DNA of 11,511 nucleotides, taken from contig DCFX01000062.1 in the NCBI GenBank assembly GCA_002314445.1, positions 20,083 to 31,593 on the forward strand, in the 5' to 3' direction. The translations under genes were made by a program, and so were the position numbers. Shown in pieces: positions 1 to 5,448 of this stretch; position 1 is the stretch's first letter; every line of letters begins with the position of its first letter. This stretch comes from Treponema sp. UBA1793 (lineage in GTDB: Bacteria; Spirochaetota; Spirochaetia; Treponematales; Treponemataceae). The notes below the pieces were generated by a model. It ran no database searches. It was not told where the DNA came from and saw nothing but the letters and a program-made list of their open reading frames with translations.

Positions 1-52
1 TTGATTCGCAGGCTGTACCGCCGCAAACAAGTATATAATGAGAATATGCCAT
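1..52 (-). CDS. hndC: NuoF/HndC-like hydrogenase flavoprotein subunit, N-terminus only (partial)
   Basis: The first 17 codons of a minus-strand gene run off the start of the window. They read MAYSHYILVCGGTACES. A glycine-rich C-G-G-T-x-C segment right after a beta-strand is how the N-terminal thioredoxin-like [2Fe-2S] domain of NuoF/HndC/HydB hydrogenase subunits begins. An AGGAG ribosome binding site lies at 59-63, about six bases before the ATG. The stop of the preceding [2Fe-2S] protein gene is only 9 bases upstream, so the two genes are surely co-transcribed. In the family this subunit binds FMN, NAD(P) and FeS clusters and passes electrons between NAD(P)H and the [FeFe]-hydrogenase subunit. 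The flavin and NAD domains lie outside the window, so the call rests on a short stretch plus operon context. Confidence 0.75.
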   Translation of the reverse strand, partial: MAYSHYILVCGGTACES

Positions 53-61
53 CGTTGTCTC

Positions 62-451
62 CTATTTCTTTGCCATGATGTCGGCGGCAGGTTTGTCGAT
101 GATAAGGTTATCAAGCAGTTTCTTTCCGATAATGTGCTGCTCAACAATTTCTTTTGCCACATCGGCTTTAACATCACCGTAAATAACGCGCGGCATGTCG
201 GGAGCGATTACTTCTACAGTCGGTTCGTGTGCGCATAATCCCATGCAGCCGGTCTGGCGGAGCATAACGCGGTCTGCAAGACCCTTTTCATCAATAAGCT
301 TAAGGAACGTATTGAACGTTTCCTTGGCTCCCGAAGCTATACCGCAGGTTCCCATACCGACGATAACCTGTATCGTTTTACCTGCAGTTTCACGTTTTTC
401 AACTTCTGTTTTCATCTGGTTGCGCAGTTTGCGCAGTTCTTCCAATGTCAT
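62..451 (-). CDS. hndB: HndB-like [2Fe-2S] ferredoxin-domain protein (hydrogenase small subunit)
   Basis: A 129-residue soluble protein. An N-terminal helix (about 1-22) is followed by a thioredoxin-like [2Fe-2S] fold: a beta-strand into GMGTCGIASGA (Cys36), a helix, then QTGCMGLC (Cys69 and Cys73). Only three cysteines are present. From memory this is usual in the small HndB-type subunits, whose first ligand pair is reduced, but it leaves the fourth cluster ligand unassigned. The gene lies between the ATPase gene (55 bases upstream) and the NuoF-like gene (9 bases downstream), the HndB position in hndABCD-type NAD(P)-linked [FeFe]-hydrogenase operons. Its likely role is electron transfer or assembly in the cytoplasmic hydrogenase complex. 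The start is well supported: AGGAG at 458-462 sits about six bases before the ATG. Stop TAG. Confidence 0.86.
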   Translation of the reverse strand: MTLEELRKLRNQMKTEVEKRETAGKTIQVIVGMGTCGIASGAKETFNTFLKLIDEKGLADRVMLRQTGCMGLCAHEPTVEVIAPDMPRVIYGDVKADVAKEIVEQHIIGKKLLDNLIIDKPAADIMAKK

Positions 452-464
452 AGTGTTCTCCTAG

Positions 465-476
465 AACATCGATGTT
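465..476. repeat. 12-bp perfect palindrome in the ATPase-hndB gap
   Basis: AACATCGATGTT is its own reverse complement and lies just upstream of the hndB ribosome binding site. It could be a protein site or a weak 4-bp hairpin with a UCGA loop. The rest of the 55-base gap shows no promoter or terminator. Confidence 0.4.
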
Positions 477-506
477 AAGGTAAGCCTTTATGTACGGCCT
501 ATTCTT

Positions 507-1046
507 TCATGCTTCCTGGGATTCGATAAACTTCTTAAGCAGTATCTGCGATGCGGCAGATTCAAGCTCTCCACCCAGAACATCTTTCAGTTCATTGCGG
601 TTCAACCTGTAATCAAGTCCTGCCGCTTTGTCCGTCCGATGGATATCCATGTCGTAATCTCCGGGAAGAGTCATCAGCTCCAGAAATAAATCAGGCAGAT
701 TTCCAACCGGCGGAGTATCTATGTTCGCCAGATTGAATTTCATTGCCACTGTAGTTCCCTTTCCGGGTTCCGATGCAATATCCCAGGAACCGTCTGTCTC
801 TTCGGCCGTTTGAATAAGAAACGGAATCCCCAGCCCGACTTTCCTGTTCGGATGTTTCTTTCCGTCAGTATAAAACGGATCTTCAGCCTTCATGAGCGTT
901 TCACGGCTCATCCCGCTGCCGTTATCCGATACTGTAACGTCAAACTCATCCGGAAACTGTATGCATTCCAATGTCACATGACTGGCGCCGGCTTCAACGC
1001 TGTTCTGCGTAATATCGGCAATCATATCGCACAAAGTGTAATGCAC
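507..1046 (-). CDS. Histidine-kinase-type ATP-binding protein of the hydrogenase operon
   Basis: A 179-residue protein with a GHKL (HATPase_c) ATP-binding domain over roughly residues 1-108. The N box is DITQNSVEAGA (Asn15), the G1 box is DNGSGM (41-46), the G2 box is GLGI (71-74), and GKGTT (95-99) follows. There is no sensor, no membrane segment and no phospho-acceptor His box, so it is not a complete two-component kinase. The C-terminal 70 residues match nothing I recognise. It starts with GTG, 15 bases after the hndA stop; an in-frame TAG (that same stop) rules out a longer start, and the Shine-Dalgarno is weak. From memory, similar ATPases occur between the NuoE-like and ferredoxin-like genes of clostridial and thermophile hydrogenase operons. 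Its role is unproven: a Ser/Thr kinase, an ATP-dependent regulator or an assembly factor are all possible. Confidence 0.82.
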   Translation of the reverse strand: MHYTLCDMIADITQNSVEAGASHVTLECIQFPDEFDVTVSDNGSGMSRETLMKAEDPFYTDGKKHPNRKVGLGIPFLIQTAEETDGSWDIASEPGKGTTVAMKFNLANIDTPPVGNLPDLFLELMTLPGDYDMDIHRTDKAAGLDYRLNRNELKDVLGGELESAASQILLKKFIESQEA

Positions 1047-1061
1047 TGCTGATATATCCGG

Positions 1062-1547
1062 CTATGCGTTCGCGCGGTACTTGTCCAGAATACCCTTCAC
1101 CTGATTCTTGGTGAGCTTTCCGTAGACATCGCCGTTGATGGACATAACAGGGGCAAGACCGCAGCATCCTATGCAGCGGACGGGCTCGACAGAAAAGAGA
1201 CCGTCTTCCGTTGAAACCATTTCTGTTGTAAGTTTAAGCAGCGAACGGGCTTCGTCAATGATATCCTGACCGCCTTTAAGATAGCAGGCTGTACCAAGGC
1301 AAACGCTGATCTGGTTCTTTCCGGGCTTTTGCGTCTTGAAGAAGTGATAGAATGAAACAACACCGAACACGCGTGCAACAGGCACGCCGGTGAGTTCAGA
1401 AACTTCCATGGCTGCATCCTTTGAAATGTAGCCCTGTTCTTCCTGCACACGATGCAGGATCATGATGAGATTACCGGGTTTATCCTTCCAGACCTTAATA
1501 AAATCGTACAGGTCCTTCGAGAATCCGGCTTTTCCAGCTTTTGCCAT
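1062..1547 (-). CDS. hndA: NuoE/HndA-like [2Fe-2S] subunit of NAD(P)-linked [FeFe]-hydrogenase
   Basis: A 161-residue thioredoxin-like [2Fe-2S] protein of the NuoE family (24 kDa subunit of complex I; HydC or HndA in hydrogenases). An N-terminal helical domain (about 8-60) carries the family-type segment GVPVARVFGVVSFYHFF. The four cluster ligands are Cys83 and Cys88 (CLGTAC) and Cys125 and Cys129 (CIGCC); Cys128 is extra. It should pass electrons between the flavin subunit and the hydrogenase in the cytoplasm. I place the start at the ATG at 1547 because AGGAG at 1555-1559 sits seven bases before it; an in-frame TTG at 1568 would add seven residues but has no support. It is the first gene of the operon and is followed after 15 bases by the ATPase gene. 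The length is normal for the family. Confidence 0.93.
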   Translation of the reverse strand: MAKAGKAGFSKDLYDFIKVWKDKPGNLIMILHRVQEEQGYISKDAAMEVSELTGVPVARVFGVVSFYHFFKTQKPGKNQISVCLGTACYLKGGQDIIDEARSLLKLTTEMVSTEDGLFSVEPVRCIGCCGLAPVMSINGDVYGKLTKNQVKGILDKYRANA

Positions 1548-1581
1548 TGTAATTCTCCTGAAAAACAATATATTTTATATT

Positions 1582-1613
1582 CTCGATTCCTTATCGAAAT
1601 CAATGGATTCGAG
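1582..1613. repeat. Imperfect inverted repeat in the hydrogenase operon leader
   Basis: CTCGATTCC (1582-1590) faces GGATTCGAG (1605-1613) across 14 bases, with one mismatch in nine pairs. It lies between the predicted -10 and the hndA ribosome binding site, so it could be an operator or a leader hairpin. Confidence 0.4.
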
Positions 1614-1623
1614 TTTGCTTTGT

Positions 1624-1651
1624 ATTATAGAACAAGAAATTAATTTTGCAA
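1624..1651 (-). promoter_or_regulatory. Promoter of the hydrogenase operon
   Basis: On the minus strand, TTGCAA (1651-1646) is followed after 16 bases by a perfect TATAAT (1629-1624), a good sigma-70-type promoter about 75 bases before the hndA start. The 10-bp palindrome GGGATATCCC (1653-1662) abuts the -35 box, a position where an activator or repressor could act. I see no Rex-type TTGTTAA inverted repeat, so redox control by Rex is not supported. The lipoprotein gene ends only 30 bases upstream with no clear terminator between, so some read-through is possible. Confidence 0.65.
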
Positions 1652-1680
1652 AGGGATATCCCCTGCATCACTTATAAGAT

Positions 1681-2340
1681 TTACCACTGCACTGAATATA
1701 CAAGAGGGTTTTGAGCAGAAAGAATATCTGTCAGCGGTACGGCGATGCTCTTTTTTGCACCGGTACCGGCAGGCGGATACAAAGATATGGTGACCTGTGC
1801 TGCTGCCACTTCGTCGGCAAGCGGGCGTCCGTACACAGATGCAACGAGTTCAATGTAGTCATTTGCCGTCATGCTTTCTCCGCTGAATACGGGCGCCATA
1901 AATAAATCAATATACGACTGAATCGTCTCAGGGAGTGATGCGTAAAGTGCCGTCAGATCTGAAGACGAAAGGGTCAGCGTCATTTTATTGGAATTATTGT
2001 CATACGTAACGAGCCCTGCCGATGAAATTGTGTCTTTTGAACCGGATGGAATTGATGCCGATACCGCAAGAGCTGTGCCGGACGGAGTTTTCACTTCAGC
2101 ATTCTGTATACCCGAACCGCGGAGCTGCGCGGCAATCGTATCTGCATCGAACAGGGGTGCTGCCGGATCGTCGGAAAACGACCGCATCGTATTTATGAAA
2201 GCGCTGCCGAAAGAAGCGGTGTATTGGACGGCCGTACTTTTGTCTCTGCCGGCATGAACTTCAACAGATGCCGTGCATCCCGCAAAAATCAGTACTGCCG
2301 GAAGTAAAAAAAACTTCAGCATATATTTTCGTATACTCAT
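1681..2340 (-). CDS. Putative lipoprotein of unknown function
   Basis: A 219-residue protein I do not recognise as a named family. It opens with a lipoprotein signal peptide: positive residues (Arg4, Lys5, Lys9), a hydrophobic core and a lipobox LIFAGC with the lipidated Cys22. The mature part of about 198 residues has no internal membrane segment. It mixes Ser/Thr-rich beta-prone stretches with a more helical part near 130-165, and ends in an aromatic C-terminus (YSVQW). A strong AAGGTGG ribosome binding site just before the first ATG supports this start over the second ATG (codon 7). It lies 21 bases downstream of the NlpC/P60 gene on the same strand, so the pair is probably one transcript and may act together at the envelope. 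Lipid anchoring is well supported; the function is unknown. Confidence 0.8.
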   Translation of the reverse strand: MSIRKYMLKFFLLPAVLIFAGCTASVEVHAGRDKSTAVQYTASFGSAFINTMRSFSDDPAAPLFDADTIAAQLRGSGIQNAEVKTPSGTALAVSASIPSGSKDTISSAGLVTYDNNSNKMTLTLSSSDLTALYASLPETIQSYIDLFMAPVFSGESMTANDYIELVASVYGRPLADEVAAAQVTISLYPPAGTGAKKSIAVPLTDILSAQNPLVYSVQW

Positions 2341-2361
2341 TATTCCACCTTGATTTTCCTG

Positions 2362-3462
2362 CTAGTTAGTAAAAACGGACAGGGGAAAAGTTACACGTAT
2401 TCCCGTTGAAAATACGAGACCGGCTGTGACAGATTCGACAAAGGGAAGGGCTGAACCGTCTGTGTCGTTAAATACAGTATAGCAGATATCCTGAATGATT
2501 CGTACCTTCACTTTTCCGGTTGAAAACGACGGAAGGCTGAACGATACGCCTGCAACGCCGGGGAAAAACGAAGGGCTGATTCCGGTGTCGGTAGCAGGAA
2601 GCGCACACGAACCAATCGTAATGACGGGGCCTGCATACACGCGCATAAAATCGGTAAATGAAAGCGTAAACACAAGCGGTATCTGCATTGAATGAACGCC
2701 GTAATTCCAGCGGAGCATGACGCCCGCTCCGGGATGAAGCGGCCAGTTTGTTACGGTCACGTCGGCCTGTGTATTCAGCCCGCGGTAGTTCGGTACAAAC
2801 TGGTTCGTCGTAAAAAGCGCCCAGTCTGCCGACAGCGAAAAATTGCATTCAAGGCTGTCAAGGAACGATACGGTATTCTGTACTCCGTCTGCCGGTGACT
2901 TCCCTCCTGAAAAAGATGTATCTGCGGCAGGTGCTGCGGTCTCGCCGGAATCATCGCTTTCGCTGCTGCGTTCTCCGGATTCAAGGAATTTTCCGGCACC
3001 TGCATAATGCGATTTCCAGTATGCTTCGTCCAGAGAGGAAGCTATAACACCGTTGTTCGGACCATCGCTCGCGGCATGAATAAACTGCCGCTTCCCAATA
3101 TACAGGCCGACGTGGGAAATGGATCCTGCTGCGGTCGTCCTGAAAAAAACGAGATCCCCCGGTTCAAGCTTGTTGTCCGGAATCACTTTTACGTAGCTGT
3201 AAATGGCTTTTGCCGTACGCGGCAGCTGCACCTGGATAGACTCGCGCGCAATAAAATAGATAAAACCGGAACAATCAAACGAATCCGGCCCGATTGCGCC
3301 GTCTGCATACGGGCTGCCTATATATTTCTTTGCATCAGAAACAATTGTCTCACGCTGTACCTGCGCCTGCGCTGCAGACAAACCGTCTGCAAAGGACGGT
3401 ATGCAGAAAAAAAACGATGCTGTACACGCTGCACAGAAGAAACATTGTCTTAATTTGTTCAT
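2362..3462 (-). CDS. Secreted NlpC/P60 cell-wall peptidase with beta-rich C-terminal domain
   Basis: A 366-residue exported protein. Residues 1-25 form a Sec signal peptide with likely cleavage after SFA. Residues 35-160 are an NlpC/P60 papain-like domain, with the nucleophile in DCSGF (Cys64), the catalytic His in SHVGLYIG (His117), and His129 in FIHAAS as the third polar residue. Enzymes of this fold cleave peptidoglycan stem peptides, often D-gamma-glutamyl bonds. A Ser/Glu/Ala-rich linker (about 162-195) leads to a second domain (about 200-366) of alternating polar and hydrophobic residues that looks like beta-strands, possibly a small outer-membrane barrel; I do not recognise it. The gene is divergent from the acyl-CoA synthetase and precedes a lipoprotein gene by 21 bases. 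The catalytic part is secure, the C-terminal part is not. No clear Shine-Dalgarno precedes the ATG. Confidence 0.88.
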   Translation of the reverse strand: MNKLRQCFFCAACTASFFFCIPSFADGLSAAQAQVQRETIVSDAKKYIGSPYADGAIGPDSFDCSGFIYFIARESIQVQLPRTAKAIYSYVKVIPDNKLEPGDLVFFRTTAAGSISHVGLYIGKRQFIHAASDGPNNGVIASSLDEAYWKSHYAGAGKFLESGERSSESDDSGETAAPAADTSFSGGKSPADGVQNTVSFLDSLECNFSLSADWALFTTNQFVPNYRGLNTQADVTVTNWPLHPGAGVMLRWNYGVHSMQIPLVFTLSFTDFMRVYAGPVITIGSCALPATDTGISPSFFPGVAGVSFSLPSFSTGKVKVRIIQDICYTVFNDTDGSALPFVESVTAGLVFSTGIRVTFPLSVFTN

Positions 3463-3492
3463 ATCTTAATTATAGGCGATTTTTGCAACTTT

Positions 3493-3520
3493 TTTTACTC
3501 ATATATGTCGAATATATGAT
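3493..3520 (+). promoter_or_regulatory. Possible promoter of the acyl-CoA synthetase gene
   Basis: TTTTAC (3493-3498), a 16-base spacer and TATGAT (3515-3520) lie about 25 bases before the start. The match is modest and the region is AT-rich, so other placements are possible. Confidence 0.35.
3499..3519. repeat. Perfect 8+8 inverted repeat in the divergent promoter region
   Basis: TCATATAT (3499-3506) and ATATATGA (3512-3519) are exact inverted copies separated by five bases. The repeat covers the spacer and -10 of the possible acyl-CoA synthetase promoter, a typical place for a dimeric repressor such as a TetR- or GntR-family protein. No such regulator is encoded in the window. Confidence 0.5.
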
Positions 3521-3545
3521 AAAATATTTCTACTGAGGTTACAAT

Positions 3546-5282
3546 ATGGAAGATAACGATATACATCCCTGGACTTTTCTTGACGAATACAGGGGCAGAG
3601 TTTTCAATACAACATGGCCGACCTTTCCGCAGGTTCTCAGCATTTCCGCGGAAAGATATCCCGACAGCCCCTGTTTTACAGACTTCGACGGCCCTGATGG
3701 TGCAAAAAGGACTCTTTCATACGCACAGGTACTGGCAAACGTCAAAAAACTTGCAAAATGGATGACGGCAAACGGCATAAAGAAAGGCGACAAAATTGCC
3801 GTTACAGGTAAAAATTCACCGGAATGGGGAACGGTCTATCTCGCAACGCTTTTTGCTTCAGGTATTATTGTTCCGATTGACTATGCCCTGCACGATAATG
3901 AGACGGACAATCTTATAAAGACGGCGCAGCCGAAAATGGTATTTGCCGACGAAGATAAATACGATGTTTTCAAAGCGAATCCGGGAACGATGAAAATTCT
4001 TTCTCTCAGCCCCAGGCATGCTGATACATACATATACAACCTTGAAACAGAGGGGGAGGTGCCGGAAAATCAGCCGGCAGAACCGGACGACACGGCGGCA
4101 ATCCTGTTTACCTCAGGAACAACAGGCATACCGAAGGGTGTCATGCTCTCACACGAAAATTTTATAAGCGACTGCTATATTGCGCAGTCAAATTTCCGGC
4201 ACGGAAACGGCGACGTATTCTATGCGCTGCTCCCGATTCATCACGCATATACGATGCAGGCAGCATTCATCAATCCGCTGTCGACGGGAGCGGAAATAGT
4301 TTTCGGAAAAAGCATGGCGGTTTCGCGCCTTATGAAGGAACTGCGCGAAGGAAAAATCACTGTCATGCTCGGAGTTCCGCTTCTGTACAATAAGCTGCTC
4401 GCCGGTATAACAAAAGGCATACGGGAAAAGGGGCCTCTCGTTGCAGGACTCATGAAATTTCTCATGAGCCTTTCATACCTTATAAAAAAGATAACCGGAA
4501 AAAATCCGGGAAAGGTTCTTTTCAAAACCGTGCTTCAGCAGGCAAACATCTACACGCTGCGTGTCGCAATCTGCGGAGGCGGACCTCTTTCATCAAGCGT
4601 ATTCAGGGCGTACAATGCGGCGGGCATTAATTTCATTCAGGGATACGGGCTTACGGAAACAAGCCCGATTCTTGCACTGAATCCGATTGAACATTTTAAA
4701 ATCGAAAGCGTCGGAAAAGATTTCTATCCGTATGAAGAAATCATGATTCTCAATCCGGATAAAGACGGCGTGGGAGAAATTACGGTAAAGGGCCCCATGG
4801 TCATGAAGGGATATTATAATATGCCGGAAGAAACCGCAAAAATGTTTACCGGGACCGGATTTCTGAGAACAGGCGATATAGGCAGACTGGACAGCGAGCA
4901 CTACCTGATACTCCGCGGCCGTGCGAAAAACATTATCGTTACATCAGGCGGTAAAAACGTGTATCCGGAAGAAATTGAAGACGCATTCCAGCTCTATGAC
5001 GATATCCAGCAGATTACCGTACAGTCATATATTGAAGACCAGAACACACGCTCGGAAGGCATAGAAGCGCTTATTTATCCGAGCGACGAAGTATTCAATA
5101 CGCTCGGCGTAAAACGTGAAGAGATGTTCGCATCCGACGACGTTAAGGAAATCATACAGGGAGATGTTGACGCTGTAAACCGTACGCTCCAGCCGTATGC
5201 AAGAATCGGCAAAGTGACGATTCTTGAACAGCCGCTGGCGATGACGACAACGCTTAAAGTAAAACGGAATTATAAGAAGTAG
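3546..5282 (+). CDS. Long-chain acyl-CoA synthetase-like AMP-forming ligase
   Basis: A 578-residue member of the ANL superfamily of adenylating enzymes. It should activate a carboxylic acid, probably a fatty acid, with ATP to an acyl-AMP and then the CoA thioester. Motifs in order: the phosphate-binding loop FTSGTTGIPKG (188-198), an LPIHHAY segment (229-235), GGGPLS (344-349), the adenine motif YGLTETSP (367-374), TGDIG (442-446), the hinge region GRAKNIIVTSGGKNVYPEE (458-476), and a C-terminal TTTLKVKR in which Lys571 is the likely catalytic lysine. A basic amphipathic stretch (about 285-332) between the core motifs is like that of bacterial long-chain synthetases and may contact membrane. 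GAGG at 3535-3538 lies seven bases before the ATG. It is a single-gene unit, transcribed away from the NlpC/P60 gene. Chain-length preference cannot be read from the sequence. Confidence 0.88.
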   Translation: MEDNDIHPWTFLDEYRGRVFNTTWPTFPQVLSISAERYPDSPCFTDFDGPDGAKRTLSYAQVLANVKKLAKWMTANGIKKGDKIAVTGKNSPEWGTVYLATLFASGIIVPIDYALHDNETDNLIKTAQPKMVFADEDKYDVFKANPGTMKILSLSPRHADTYIYNLETEGEVPENQPAEPDDTAAILFTSGTTGIPKGVMLSHENFISDCYIAQSNFRHGNGDVFYALLPIHHAYTMQAAFINPLSTGAEIVFGKSMAVSRLMKELREGKITVMLGVPLLYNKLLAGITKGIREKGPLVAGLMKFLMSLSYLIKKITGKNPGKVLFKTVLQQANIYTLRVAICGGGPLSSSVFRAYNAAGINFIQGYGLTETSPILALNPIEHFKIESVGKDFYPYEEIMILNPDKDGVGEITVKGPMVMKGYYNMPEETAKMFTGTGFLRTGDIGRLDSEHYLILRGRAKNIIVTSGGKNVYPEEIEDAFQLYDDIQQITVQSYIEDQNTRSEGIEALIYPSDEVFNTLGVKREEMFASDDVKEIIQGDVDAVNRTLQPYARIGKVTILEQPLAMTTTLKVKRNYKK

Positions 5283-5283
5283 C

Positions 5284-5327
5284 TGTAGGTTACCTCAAAA
5301 AACCGAAGTTTTTAGAGGTAACCTATA
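5284..5327 (+). other. Long stem-loop just after the acyl-CoA synthetase stop codon
   Basis: TAGGTTACCTC (5286-5296) pairs perfectly with GAGGTAACCTA (5315-5325). Beyond an A/A mismatch, five more A-T pairs close a six-base loop (CCGAAG), and the outer end extends by a wobble and a T-A pair. No U-tract follows, so it is not a classic intrinsic terminator. It could protect the 3' end of the mRNA, act in attenuation, or be a DNA-level protein site. Confidence 0.6.
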
Positions 5328-5345
5328 CACTTGTAAAAGGAGGAG

Positions 5346-5389
5346 CGCATTATATACCATAGGTACGGTATATAATGCGTTTTTTTTTT
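5346..5389 (+). terminator. Intrinsic terminator before ptsI
   Basis: A perfect 13-bp stem, CGCATTATATACC (5346-5358) with GGTATATAATGCG (5367-5379), has an eight-base loop and is followed directly by ten T residues (5380-5389). It should end transcripts from the acyl-CoA synthetase gene. A strong Shine-Dalgarno-like AAAAGGAGG lies immediately upstream. Confidence 0.85.
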
Positions 5390-5414
5390 GACAAACCGCA
5401 GAGTATGTTATACT
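5388..5414 (+). promoter_or_regulatory. Promoter of ptsI
   Basis: A perfect TTGACA (5388-5393), overlapping the end of the terminator T-run, is followed after 15 bases by TATACT (5409-5414). The spacer is one or two bases shorter than ideal. The predicted leader is about 28 bases. Confidence 0.65.
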
Positions 5415-5448
5415 GTTAGGTATTTGAAGCCACGGGGTATACAGGATC

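Noticed and set aside
1548..1568. Longer hndA start at a TTG (1568)
   Set aside because: The ATG at 1547 has a well-spaced AGGAG and gives the usual family length; the TTG has no ribosome binding site.
1569..1680. Rex-type redox operator upstream of the hydrogenase operon
   Set aside because: No TTGTTAA-type inverted repeat is present; the repeats there have different sequences.
5286..5325. Hairpin after the acyl-CoA synthetase as an intrinsic terminator
   Set aside because: No U-tract follows; the clear terminator is the next hairpin at 5346-5389.
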